Shown: one piece after another, positions 44,101 through 52,044 of the stretch
Position numbering within the stretch: the first letter of the stretch is position 1
How the letters are laid out: every line of letters begins with the position of its first letter
Assembly: GCA_023475265.1 (NCBI GenBank)
Contig: JAMCWE010000263.1
Coordinates: forward strand, 1 to 59,237
Origin: Bacteroidota bacterium
GTDB taxonomy: Bacteria > Bacteroidota > Ignavibacteria > Ignavibacteriales > Ignavibacteriaceae
Length of the DNA: 59,237 nt
Reading direction: 5' to 3'
Notes under the pieces: generated by a model
What the model saw: only the letters and a program-made list of their open reading frames with translations
What the model was told of the DNA's origin: nothing
Databases searched by the model: none
Made by a program: the position numbers and the translations under genes

Positions 44101-44875
44101 AATTAATGATTTAAAAGCTGTTGGGAACTTCCTTTTATTAACCGGAAGAATGGGAAAAGAAAATAACGGCGTAATTATACTTCGTGAATTTAATAACTCG
44201 ACCGGATTAATGGATATGGGAGTTAATCCATGTTTTCTTCCCGGATATGTTAAGCAAGATGAAGAAAAAGAAATTGAAAGAGTTAGCAGCATTTGGAATT
44301 TTAATCTAGAAAATATTTTTAAACCGGTTGATCTTTTAAAGAAATTAAAGAGAGGAGAAATAAAAGGAATTTTAATCTTCGGCGAAGATCCTTTGGTAAT
44401 CAGAGAAAACGCAAAATATTTTAACGGAGTTGAATTACTTGTTGTCTGCGATTCATTTTCAACAACTACAAGTGAAGAAGCAGATGTTGTAATTCCATCT
44501 CCATCTTACATTGAAAAATCGGGCACATACACAAGGTGCGATGGAACAATTCAGAAATCAAAAGATATAATTAATAGTCCAATTGAGTTCGGAAATTGGG
44601 AAACGATATCTGCAATTGCGTCTTATTTTACAGAGGGATTTAAGTATAAATCAATTGAAGAAATATTTGATGAGATTAAAACTGTGAACAGATTTTACAA
44701 AAACATTGATGTTGATAAATCATGGCAGAAAAAATATTTTAATAACGGATTCAAGAAACGGAAACTATCATTCCTAGAATATCAAATTGATTTTTCAACA
44801 TACGATCCCGTAAAATCAGTTATACATTATCCGGAGAATTATTATATTACCAGTGTAAAAAAGAAATTGGGGTAA
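41117..44875 (+). CDS. NuoG-type ferredoxin/GltD flavoprotein/formate-dehydrogenase-like fusion
   Basis: 1252 residues. The [2Fe-2S] domain is at 1-75 with C37-x10-C48-x2-C51-x13-C65. A GltD-like Fe-S domain follows (DCVGPCKNNCPAG, VCVRNCEAACRR, about 97-160), then two nucleotide-binding Rossmann motifs (IIGGGPAGLSCAYYL about 195, VVGGGNTALDASRSA about 330). Further Cys clusters are CMECGCSEYYDC and two [4Fe-4S] (CINCGKCVRTC, CISCGNCIDVC). From about 700 comes a molybdopterin-oxidoreductase domain with its CNFCSVGC cluster. At the catalytic Sec/Cys-His site of formate dehydrogenases it reads SNLLYG, so formate oxidation is unlikely. It is expected to pass electrons among NADH (via NuoF), NADPH (GltD part) and ferredoxin. 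Confidence 0.88.
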   Translation: MEPVKITVNGKEILTSADKTILEVVNENNLDTIPTLCHDKRLEHYTSCFLCVVEVEGMNRLVPSCSTYVTSGMRVRTNSSKILEARKTSLELLMSNHYADCVGPCKNNCPAGIDVQSYIALISSGKYKEALKLVKENNPLPLSIGRVCVRNCEAACRRKYVDEPVAVNAMKRFVADADCVNMWTPEIKNNKGKRAAIIGGGPAGLSCAYYLTLEGYRVTLFEKQPQLGGMLRYGIPEYRLPKNILDAEIKWIIDLGVEVKTGEQLGLDFSVHELMENGFDAVFIGAGAQKAAKLNLDGEENVSSVLRGIDFLRDIQLNKIPKLNGKVIVVGGGNTALDASRSALRCGGESVKIVYRRSMNEMPASFEEVKAAQNEGVEILFLTNPKSIISYGGVLKAVECLKMNLVNGKPGERPKPVPIHGSEFTIECDFLISAIGQSVDESIFKLDENFLLEKAGLVSINKKTMETSIPGVFAGGDIVAGPFTAIAAVAQGKSAALSIINFIETGKAGNGNEKYFSSKEKLAKLSAKEFNQVKKLAREKMVELSVTDRIHNFKEVERGFSERQVLCESERCMECGCSEYYDCQLRKYCDEYHIEISSYLGEVKKYLVDNRHPFISLDPNKCINCGKCVRTCAEILKVSALGFVYRGFKSVVKPAMEKSLMETNCISCGNCIDVCPTGAISEKYPFKILGTLPKENLETICNFCSVGCKINFKKISDDIFYISNSTEEIKDSHNKGFLCTKGRFGHRYLLGKNRITEYSIKINGVKQIANRGSAIQFVQEKLKLLMKEYGPKAIAVFGSPKLSNEELYLLQKFARAGLRTNNISSFSNLLYGVEQDSLDKMIGFTNSTASMDDLIYANVIVVLNSNLSGENFIMELKIKEAQKRGAKLILLSSSEVRLTKYADLWIDSKKGTNTNLLNGIMKECIDNDCIDKSYISNYTNNFETVKSEIDKTDIQEAINYSRIDSLKFSLLFDQLKNVNSNIIFIYNIDSTNDKSINDLKAVGNFLLLTGRMGKENNGVIILREFNNSTGLMDMGVNPCFLPGYVKQDEEKEIERVSSIWNFNLENIFKPVDLLKKLKRGEIKGILIFGEDPLVIRENAKYFNGVELLVVCDSFSTTTSEEADVVIPSPSYIEKSGTYTRCDGTIQKSKDIINSPIEFGNWETISAIASYFTEGFKYKSIEEIFDEIKTVNRFYKNIDVDKSWQKKYFNNGFKKRKLSFLEYQIDFSTYDPVKSVIHYPENYYITSVKKKLG

Positions 44876-44879
44876 CTTC

Positions 44880-46748
44880 ATGGTCTCGAAAAATGCCTTA
44901 CGATTAGTAAACGACCTTTTGGATAATATAGCAATATTTGATTGCAAATTGAATTTAATCCTTGAAGGTAAATCACTGAATCAAATTCTTCTTGATAATA
45001 ATATCAATTTACAAATTCTAAAATCCCGTGATCCGGCAATTCAAGATGAATTAAAATCTCTGATTACATCTATAGAATTATCAAGAAAAAACGGTCAGCC
45101 CGCCGAAATAAAATTACCAAACATTAGAGACGAGTTTATACTTCTTCCGACTGCCGACGGGAATTTTTTCTTTGGACTGAAAAATAAAATTATCTGGATA
45201 TCCAGAATCGAGCTTGATCTTCAGGGAAGAGTGAAAGAGCTGGAGTGTTTGTATAATATCAGCAAAGAATCAGATGCATCAAGCACGCTCGAAGAATTTT
45301 TAAATAACTGTACAAAAATTATTGAAGCCGGATTTCAATATCCCGATGAGACAATTGTAAATATTGAATTGGGAAATAAAGTTTACGGGAATGAAGGTGA
45401 ATTTCCGCATGAGGTTACAGATTTATTATCGGCCGATATTTTGTTGGATGGAAAAGAATATGGAAAAATAAAAGTTTATAGAATGAAAGGACCGTCGTTT
45501 TTAATTGAAGAAGAAAACCTACTGCATGAAATTGCCGGTAAAATATCCGACATTATTGAAAAGGATGAGAAGACAAAAAACTTAAAGAAACAGCAGAAGA
45601 TATTAAAATCTAAAAACGAAGCGCTGCTTAAGATGACTGAAGAATGTTACAAGAAAAGAGAAGATTTGAATACATTCTTTACAGCGATTGCAGACAAAAT
45701 AGTTGTAATTGATAAAGACTTTAATATTATAATGTCAAATAAAAATGAAATCGGAAATTCCGGTAAGTGCTACAGCAAGCTCTTTAACATTGATCTTCCT
45801 TGTGAGAACTGTTCTGCAGCAGAAACATTTAACACAGCAACGGATTCAATTCAGTCAAAAGAATTTAACGAAAAGTATTTTACTTTAAGAGCGCATCCGA
45901 TAAAAGGAATTGACGGAAAAGTAGATAGGGTACTTGAAGTTTGCCGTGATATTACGGAACAAAAAAGAATGGAATCGCAACTCATACAATCTTATAAATT
46001 AGCTTCGCTAGGAAAACTTGTAGCCGGTGTTGCGCATGAAATAAACAATCCAAATACTTTCATTCTAGGAAATTTAAAAATACTTCAGGAATCTTTAACA
46101 GATATTTTCCCGATACTTGAAAAACATTATCAAGAAAACAAAGAGCTTAAGATTGCTAGATTGAATTACGAAATATTTAAAGAAAATATAAGTGTTCTTG
46201 TTAATGATATGATAAGCGGTGCGAACCGGACAAAAAAAATAGTTGCCGACTTAAGAAATTTTGCTAAAAAGGATGAAGGCGCTCTGATCGATAATGTTGA
46301 TTTGAATGAGTTGATAAAAAATAATTTGAATCTAACAAGCAAACAAATAAAGAAACATGCTCAGCTTGAAATTGAACTCAATGAAAAAGTTCCAAAATTT
46401 CTTGGCAATATAAATAAGCTTGAGCAGGCTTTTCTAAACCTGGTTATGAATGCTTCAGAAGCTATTGAAACCGATGAAGGCTTGATCAAAATAAAAACGG
46501 ATTTTGATCCGCAAAAGCAGGAAGTAATTTTAATTATTACTGACAACGGGAGCGGTATGGATGAGAATTTGATAAAAAATATCTTTGATCCTTTCTTCAC
46601 AACAAAAAGAGAAAAAGGCGGAATAGGTTTGGGACTTTCGATCACTTATGGAATTATAAAAGATCACAATGGTAAAATTGAAGTTAACTCGAAATTAGGC
46701 GAAGGCACAAAATTCATTATAAGTATTCCGGTTAGGAATAAAAATTAA
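44880..46748 (+). CDS. PAS-domain sensor histidine kinase
   Basis: 622 residues, no membrane segments, so a cytoplasmic sensor. The N-terminal 100 or so residues are unassigned. About 115-215 look GAF-like (ELECLYNISKESDASSTLEEF). A PAS domain at about 265-360 contains three cysteines (GKCYSKLFNIDLPCENC) and ends in DITEQKRMESQL. HisKA has the phosphoacceptor His386 in VAHEINNPNTF. The HATPase has NKLEQAFLNLVMNASEAI, ITDNGSGM and GGIGLGLSITYGI. It starts 4 bases after the redox fusion and directly abuts the activator gene, so it probably senses the state of that complex. A Fe-S or redox role for the cysteines is an inference. Confidence 0.9.
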   Translation: MVSKNALRLVNDLLDNIAIFDCKLNLILEGKSLNQILLDNNINLQILKSRDPAIQDELKSLITSIELSRKNGQPAEIKLPNIRDEFILLPTADGNFFFGLKNKIIWISRIELDLQGRVKELECLYNISKESDASSTLEEFLNNCTKIIEAGFQYPDETIVNIELGNKVYGNEGEFPHEVTDLLSADILLDGKEYGKIKVYRMKGPSFLIEEENLLHEIAGKISDIIEKDEKTKNLKKQQKILKSKNEALLKMTEECYKKREDLNTFFTAIADKIVVIDKDFNIIMSNKNEIGNSGKCYSKLFNIDLPCENCSAAETFNTATDSIQSKEFNEKYFTLRAHPIKGIDGKVDRVLEVCRDITEQKRMESQLIQSYKLASLGKLVAGVAHEINNPNTFILGNLKILQESLTDIFPILEKHYQENKELKIARLNYEIFKENISVLVNDMISGANRTKKIVADLRNFAKKDEGALIDNVDLNELIKNNLNLTSKQIKKHAQLEIELNEKVPKFLGNINKLEQAFLNLVMNASEAIETDEGLIKIKTDFDPQKQEVILIITDNGSGMDENLIKNIFDPFFTTKREKGGIGLGLSITYGIIKDHNGKIEVNSKLGEGTKFIISIPVRNKN

Positions 46749-48116
46749 ATGTCAAAAATATTAGCTATAGATGATAACCAAGCTGTCCTAAATTTTTTGA
46801 AGATATTAATTCTTCAGAAAAATAAATATGAGATCGAAATTCTACAGGACAGCACTCAGGCATATAATTTATTAAAAAATTATTCCTATGATGTTCTGAT
46901 TTTAGATATGGACATGCCGAACGTAACCGGTTTGGATATTCTAAAATTTATTGTAAAAAATAATATCAACGTTAGAACAATAGTGCTCACCGGTGTGGAA
47001 GATATTGACTTAGCAATTTCAGCAATGAAGCTTGGTACGTACGATTACATGCTCAAACCAATAGATGAAAAACAATTATTCAAAGCTATTGATACAGCAA
47101 TTGAACAAAATGAAATTCAGAAAAGAAAGGACCATATAATTCAGAAATTATCTTTGGACGGTTTGAAGCATAAAGAAATCTTTAAAGACATCATAACAAA
47201 TGATGAAAAAATGATTAAGGTATTTCAGTTTGTTGAGATGTTTGCACAAACCGATAACAGCATTTTGATTTGGGGAGAAAGCGGAACAGGAAAGGAACTT
47301 ATTGCACGGGCGATTCATCAGATCAGCAGCAGGAAGGATAAAAAATTTGTTGCTGTAAACGCAGGAACTTTTGCTCAAGAATTATTTTCTTCTGAATTTT
47401 TTGGATATGAAAAAGGCGCTTTCACCGGCGCATCAAAAGATAAAACAGGTTTTCTTGAAGAAGCCAATGGCGGTATTCTTTTCCTTGATGAGATAGGTGA
47501 ATTATCTTTATCAATTCAGGTGAAGCTTTTAAGAGTGCTTCAAGAAGAGGAATTTTACAGGCTCGGTTCCACGAAAAACTTAAAAGCTGACGTTAGAATT
47601 ATTGCTGCAACAAATAAAAATTTATTCGAAGAAATTAAAAAAGGATATTTTAGGAAAGATTTATTTTTTAGATTGAACATCAATTCAATTAATTTGCCGC
47701 CGCTGCGCGATAGAAAAGGAGACATCGAACTTCTTGCTAATTATTTTCTTAAAATATTTAATATGAAATATGAAAAAAACATTGAAAAGATTTCCGACTC
47801 GGTTTGGAACTGTCTAAAAATTTATTCTTTCCCGGGGAATGTGCGCGAATTAATGAATATAATTAACAGCGCAATAATAGTTGAATCCACAAATGAGCTG
47901 ACAAAGAAATCGCTGCCGAATTACTTTTTAGAATTTAATAATGTAGGAGTATCCGAAGAAGAAATTCCGAGTTCATTAAATGAGATTGAAAAAATGCACA
48001 TCATAAAAGTTTTAGAATTTACTCACAATAATAAAACTAAAACGGCAGAGATATTAGGAATTTCAAGGGTGAATCTGCTGGCTAAAATTAAAAAATATCA
48101 TATTGAAAATAATTGA
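46749..48116 (+). CDS. NtrC-family sigma-54-dependent response regulator
   Basis: 455 residues. The receiver is at 1-120 (LAIDDNQ, Asp in LILDMDMPNVTG, VLTGVED, LKPID). The AAA+ domain is at about 145-375 with Walker A GESGTGKE, intact GAFTGA and Walker B LFLDEIGEL, and PPLRDRKGDIELL. The C-terminal Fis-type helix-turn-helix is KTAEILGISRVNLLAKIKKY. Start codon and kinase stop are adjacent (TAAATG). All activator motifs are intact, unlike in its counterpart at 28920-30275. The likely targets are the -24/-12 promoters at 37635 and 48225. Confidence 0.94.
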   Translation: MSKILAIDDNQAVLNFLKILILQKNKYEIEILQDSTQAYNLLKNYSYDVLILDMDMPNVTGLDILKFIVKNNINVRTIVLTGVEDIDLAISAMKLGTYDYMLKPIDEKQLFKAIDTAIEQNEIQKRKDHIIQKLSLDGLKHKEIFKDIITNDEKMIKVFQFVEMFAQTDNSILIWGESGTGKELIARAIHQISSRKDKKFVAVNAGTFAQELFSSEFFGYEKGAFTGASKDKTGFLEEANGGILFLDEIGELSLSIQVKLLRVLQEEEFYRLGSTKNLKADVRIIAATNKNLFEEIKKGYFRKDLFFRLNINSINLPPLRDRKGDIELLANYFLKIFNMKYEKNIEKISDSVWNCLKIYSFPGNVRELMNIINSAIIVESTNELTKKSLPNYFLEFNNVGVSEEEIPSSLNEIEKMHIIKVLEFTHNNKTKTAEILGISRVNLLAKIKKYHIENN

Positions 48117-48166
48117 TATTATTTCTTAAACATCATTGTTCAGAAATAAATTCGTTTTGTTCAGTT

Positions 48167-48178
48167 TATTGTACAATA
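48167..48178. promoter_or_regulatory. Perfect 12-bp palindrome, possible activator site
   Basis: TATTGTACAATA lies about 75-85 bases upstream of the predicted start at the 48225 promoter. TATTGTCCAA at 37441-37450, upstream of the first sigma-54 promoter, resembles one half. It could be part of an activator or repressor site; chance palindromes are common in AT-rich DNA. Confidence 0.25.
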
Positions 48179-48224
48179 GCTTATAATTTTTTGTTGAAAA
48201 TTTGGAAAAATTAGTAATTTTTAA

Positions 48225-48240
48225 TGGCACAATGCTTGTA
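48225..48240 (+). promoter_or_regulatory. Candidate sigma-54 promoter of the DUF6600-like gene
   Basis: TGGCACAATGCTTGTA has the -24 (TGGCAC) and -12 (TTGT) elements at the standard spacing and shares CTTGTA with the site at 37635-37650. Transcription would begin near 48251, 21 bases before the start codon at 48272, which has AGAGGTG ahead. It lies just behind the NtrC-type activator gene. Confidence 0.65.
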
Positions 48241-48271
48241 ATTCATAAATCAAGATTAGAAGAGGTGCAAA

Positions 48272-49522
48272 ATGAAACGCTTAATTATATATTTGTTTGT
48301 CATGCTACTTGGCTTTGTTTTTGGAATTACAAAAGCTCAAGATTATGGTGACAATGGAGGTGATTATCAAGGAGATGCAAGCGTTGGACTATTTTATTCA
48401 TCCTTATCGCCTTATGGTTCATGGATTCAATTAGACGGCGGACTTACGGTATGGCGCCCGCTTCATTTAAATCATGATTGGGCACCTTATAGAAACGGAC
48501 ATTGGGTTTGGACTGATGACGGCTGGTATTGGGATTCTTATGATCCATTTGGTTATGTAGTTTTTCATTACGGCAGATGGTATTATGATAATTATTATGG
48601 CTGGATTTGGGTTCCGGATAATGTTTGGGCTCCAGCTTGGGTAGAATGGAGATATAATGATAATTATATCGGCTGGGCTCCTTTGCCGCCTTATGCTTCA
48701 TTTTCATTTGGTTTCGGAATAAGTTTTACAAACAATTATGTTACACCATATTCGTATTGGCACTTTGTCAATTACAGGTATATGTGCGATTCAGATCCGT
48801 TTGATCATTTTGTTCCTGATAGATACAAATACAGAATTTATTCAGATTCAAGATACAGAACCAATTACGGATATTCAGACGGACGAGTTATAAATCGTGG
48901 CGTTGATGTTGATTATATAAGACAAAGAAGCGGCGGAAGAATTGTTGAAAGACAAATTGAACGAACCGATGATCCAAGAAATATTAGTAATGGCGGTAGA
49001 AATTCCGATATAGTAAGAGCATTCATTCCATCACGAGAACAATTAACGAGAAATGATGGAAGAAATTTTGACATTAAAAGAGGTTCAAGGCCTTCCACAC
49101 TTGATGTTTCCAGAATTGCTGTCGGCAATAGAGATAATTCATCTAGAAATATTAATCCTTGGATACAAAGGAACAATCAGCAAAATCCGAGAAATGAAAA
49201 TCCTATAATTCAAAGAGAAGTATCTCCACAGCCGAGAAATGAAAATCCTTGGCTACAGAGAAATAATAAACCAGCTACTAGAAATGCTAATCCCCGGATT
49301 CAAAGGAATAATCAGCCAAATTCAAGAAACGAAAATCCCTGGATGCAAAGAAATAATAGAACTGAAACAAGAAACAGCAATCCTGTTCAGCAAAGAAATA
49401 GCCGACCAGAAGTAAGACAAGAAAATCGTGGTTCAAGAACACCGGAAGTAAGGCGAGAAAATAATAGTAACCGCAATAATAATAATCAAAGAAGAGAAGG
49501 CGGTAATAGAGAAAGACATTGA
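48272..49522 (+). CDS. Secreted DUF6600-like (YXWGXW-type) protein with Arg/Asn-rich repeats
   Basis: 416 residues with a signal peptide at 1-22 (LLGFVFGITKAQ). The region at about 38-150 is very rich in Trp and Tyr (SLSPYGSWIQLDGG, GHWVWTDDGWYWDSYDPFG, HYGRWYYDNYYGWIWVPDN, YIGWAPLPPYA), the pattern of DUF6600/YXWGXW-type secreted proteins. The second half is a basic, disordered tail of six to eight imperfect repeats of RNxNPWxQRNN (about 285-375), ending in an Arg/Asn-rich stretch. Function is unknown; a cell-surface or envelope-stress protein is plausible. It has its own sigma-54 promoter behind the activator gene. Confidence 0.7.
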   Translation: MKRLIIYLFVMLLGFVFGITKAQDYGDNGGDYQGDASVGLFYSSLSPYGSWIQLDGGLTVWRPLHLNHDWAPYRNGHWVWTDDGWYWDSYDPFGYVVFHYGRWYYDNYYGWIWVPDNVWAPAWVEWRYNDNYIGWAPLPPYASFSFGFGISFTNNYVTPYSYWHFVNYRYMCDSDPFDHFVPDRYKYRIYSDSRYRTNYGYSDGRVINRGVDVDYIRQRSGGRIVERQIERTDDPRNISNGGRNSDIVRAFIPSREQLTRNDGRNFDIKRGSRPSTLDVSRIAVGNRDNSSRNINPWIQRNNQQNPRNENPIIQREVSPQPRNENPWLQRNNKPATRNANPRIQRNNQPNSRNENPWMQRNNRTETRNSNPVQQRNSRPEVRQENRGSRTPEVRRENNSNRNNNNQRREGGNRERH

Positions 49523-49616
49523 TTAGTTAAAATTGAAGAATGGATTGAAATAGTTTTGAACATATTCTCTTAGGAAAATTAAAGTAGAAAGATTTTTAAT
49601 TAAACACTCTCCGCAA

Positions 49617-49660
49617 AAAAGCAGTATCGAAATATTTTGATGCTGCTTTTATTTTTTAAA
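49617..49660. terminator. Bidirectional rho-independent terminator
   Basis: A stem of AAAAGCAGTATC (49617-49628) pairs with GATGCTGCTTTT (49639-49650), 12 pairs including one G-U, with a 10-nt loop. It is followed by ATTTTTT on the plus strand and TTTTTT on the minus strand. It sits between the convergent DUF6600-like and aminotransferase genes and overlaps the aminotransferase stop. Confidence 0.85.
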
Positions 49661-50746
49661 GAACTTAGAAATTGAATCAGCAATAATTTGAATTTGTTCT
49701 TTCTTTAATTCCGGCCAGCTTGGGAGATTTATTCCATGCCAACCCAAATATTCTGCAACCGGAAGCTTTTGAAATTTCTGCGAGAACATCGGCATTGTAT
49801 GAGCAGGGAAAAAAGTTGGACGCGTTTCGATTCCTTCTACTTTTAAAAAATCTCTTAATGAATCTCTTGTGTCAGGAGTTTCTACTAAAATAGAATACAT
49901 CCAATAGGAATGAAAAACATTTTTTTGTTCGGCATGATGTTTTACCGGAAGATTTTTTAAAGCTTCATTGTACCAATTTACAATTTGTCTTTTCTTCGAA
50001 ATTTTTTCATTGGCTTTTTCAAGCTGAGCTAAACCAATAGCTGCGCAAATGTTTGTCATCCTATAATTAAATCCGATTGTGTCATGCCAATATTCGCGGT
50101 ACTTAGCTAGTCCATGCATCTTAAGATGATAGGCTCTATCATAAAGTGTTTCATCGTTAGTTACAATCATTCCGCCTTCACCGGTAGTTATGGTTTTATT
50201 GCCGTAAAAACTAAATGTTGACAAATCGCCAAACATGCCGACATGCTTTCCTTTATAAGTCGAGCCAAATGCTTCGGCACAATCTTCAATCATAAATATA
50301 TTATATTCTTTAGCAATTTTTGTAAGCTCATCCATTTCGCAAGGATGGCCGTAAAGATGCACAACCATAATTGCTTTAGTTTTAGGAGAAATTTTTCTTC
50401 TAACATCTTTTGGATCAACCTGCCAGGTATCTTCTAGTGAATCTACGAAGACCGGTGTTGCGCCTGTAATTGAAATTGTACTTACTGACGCAATGTATGT
50501 GAATGATGGAACTATTACCTCATCACCTGGCCCGATTCCTAATGTTACTAATGCAAGGTGAAGAGCAACTGTACCATTGCTTACAGCGGTTGCATGTTCA
50601 ACACCAATAAATTTACTAAATTCATTTTCAAACTTTGAAATAAATTCACCTCTAGAAGAAATCCAAGAAGTATCGAGGCATTCATTTACATATTTTTTTT
50701 CATTTCCATTCAAGGAAGGCTGGTAGATCGGAATTTTGTATGACAT
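49649..50746 (-). CDS. DegT/DnrJ/EryC1/StrS-family PLP aminotransferase
   Basis: About 365 residues from the ATG at 50746, with GGAAG about nine bases ahead; a longer frame to 50779 is less likely. The family is clear from VSNGTVALHLAL, GDEVIVPSFTYIASV, EDCAEAFGSTYKGKHVG and the PLP lysine in FSFYGNKTITTGEGG. GFNYRMTNICAAIGLAQLEK and the C-terminal RPTFFPAHTMP are also typical. Such enzymes aminate nucleotide-linked keto-sugars for O-antigen or other glycans. It lies beside two GT9 genes on the same strand (128-base gap), which supports a role in surface polysaccharide synthesis. The exact sugar is unknown. Confidence 0.9.
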   Translation of the reverse strand: MSYKIPIYQPSLNGNEKKYVNECLDTSWISSRGEFISKFENEFSKFIGVEHATAVSNGTVALHLALVTLGIGPGDEVIVPSFTYIASVSTISITGATPVFVDSLEDTWQVDPKDVRRKISPKTKAIMVVHLYGHPCEMDELTKIAKEYNIFMIEDCAEAFGSTYKGKHVGMFGDLSTFSFYGNKTITTGEGGMIVTNDETLYDRAYHLKMHGLAKYREYWHDTIGFNYRMTNICAAIGLAQLEKANEKISKKRQIVNWYNEALKNLPVKHHAEQKNVFHSYWMYSILVETPDTRDSLRDFLKVEGIETRPTFFPAHTMPMFSQKFQKLPVAEYLGWHGINLPSWPELKKEQIQIIADSISKFFKK

Positions 50747-50874
50747 AGATTTCAACTTCCAAATAAAATTTAAAATCAATGTGGAAATTTAATTAAATAG
50801 TTCGAATAGTAAAGCAGCATGGTTACATAAAATTAAGTATTAACTTTCAGACATGTATCCATGCAGTTATGCAA

Positions 50875-52044
50875 TCATGCGTCCTTATTGTTCGCAAATT
50901 CTTTCGTCAGTCTGATTATCTTATCAAGATCAATCATCTGAATACATTCAAGATTATATGGACAAACTTTTTTCCAGCAGGGAGAACAAAACAAACCGTC
51001 GGGAATTAATTTTTCTCCACGGCCATACATTTCAATTTCAGCAGCGCAAGAAAGTCCAAACCATGCAATAACATATTTTTGTAATCCGATTGCCATGTGC
51101 ATACCAAATGAATCACCGGTAATTACAACATCGCATATATCCATAAAACATGCGCCCCGCCGTAAACCAAATGTTGTGGGTGTATTTATGATTTTTTGTC
51201 TTTCCGTAAATTCAAATGATTCATAAATCTGAGAATTGCGTTCGGTGTCTTCCCGTCCACCAAGTAGAACAACTTGAAGATTTTCATCTTTCAGCATTTC
51301 GGTAATTAACTTTACATGCTGCTCTATTGTCATTTTCTTATTGGGGAATAAAGTTGAACAGCCTGTATTAAATCCGACATAAGTTTTTTTAGGATTATAA
51401 TTGATTTCATTTTTATAATCTTCAACAAATTTCTTTTCTTCATCAGTTAAGCTAAAGACATAAGGTTCCCTTTTATATTCCAACTCAAAAACTTCATGAA
51501 TAATATTCACTCCGCTTCTTGTATTTTCTTTAAATTTCATTTGATCGTTATTACCAAGAACGTAACTGTACATGGCGCCTTTGTTGGCCGGAATGATTTT
51601 CCCATCTTCATTCAATAAGAAGCCGAGTTTCTTTTTTGCTTTTACTTCATTTGCAAAAGCGCACGCGTAATCGGATTTGTCTGCGTTCATTAAATAATCG
51701 TATTCAATTTGGCGGGCAATCATTCGTTGTTCATCTGTCCAGGTGAAAACCTTATCAACAAAAGGATTGTTGATTAAAATTTTATCAGCGCCCGGCATGG
51801 TAATCCAATAAATTGTACTGACAGGAAATTTTCTTTTAATTGCGTAAAGTATCGGAGTGTTGTCAAGAACATTTCCCAAAGCATCAAGTGAGATGATAAG
51901 TATCTTTTCTCCAATTTTTGTTTTATCATTTTCATGCTGACAACCGTTCTCCAAACAATTTTCATAAGAAAAACACGGTTTGTATCCGTTAAAGATTTTA
52001 CACTTTGGAATTTTTAGATCTTCAAAATTCATAAACTCATCCAT
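50875..52044 (-). CDS. GT9 glycosyltransferase (heptosyltransferase-like), Cys-rich ends
   Basis: 389 residues. The GT9/GT-B fold is indicated by ILIISLDALGNVLDNTPILYAI, GFNTGCSTLFPNK, VVLLGGREDTERN and CDVVITGDSFGMHMAIGL. Unusually, the N-terminus carries four cysteines (KCKIFNGYKPC, ENCLENGC, residues 15-36). The C-terminus carries another cluster (CSPCWKKVCPYNLEC), suggesting bound metal or a Fe-S-like site. It starts immediately after the stop of the GT9 gene at 52045-53079. The acceptor is unknown. Confidence 0.85.
   Translation of the reverse strand: MDEFMNFEDLKIPKCKIFNGYKPCFSYENCLENGCQHENDKTKIGEKILIISLDALGNVLDNTPILYAIKRKFPVSTIYWITMPGADKILINNPFVDKVFTWTDEQRMIARQIEYDYLMNADKSDYACAFANEVKAKKKLGFLLNEDGKIIPANKGAMYSYVLGNNDQMKFKENTRSGVNIIHEVFELEYKREPYVFSLTDEEKKFVEDYKNEINYNPKKTYVGFNTGCSTLFPNKKMTIEQHVKLITEMLKDENLQVVLLGGREDTERNSQIYESFEFTERQKIINTPTTFGLRRGACFMDICDVVITGDSFGMHMAIGLQKYVIAWFGLSCAAEIEMYGRGEKLIPDGLFCSPCWKKVCPYNLECIQMIDLDKIIRLTKEFANNKDA

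Noticed and set aside
39348-44875. Complex I (NuoE-F-G) segment
   Set aside because: No other nuo genes are present, and the third subunit carries a GltD flavoprotein and FDH-like domain, so a soluble enzyme is more likely.
41117-44875. Functional formate dehydrogenase alpha subunit
   Set aside because: The catalytic Sec/Cys and His are replaced (SNLLYG), and no in-frame TGA is present in the reading frame.
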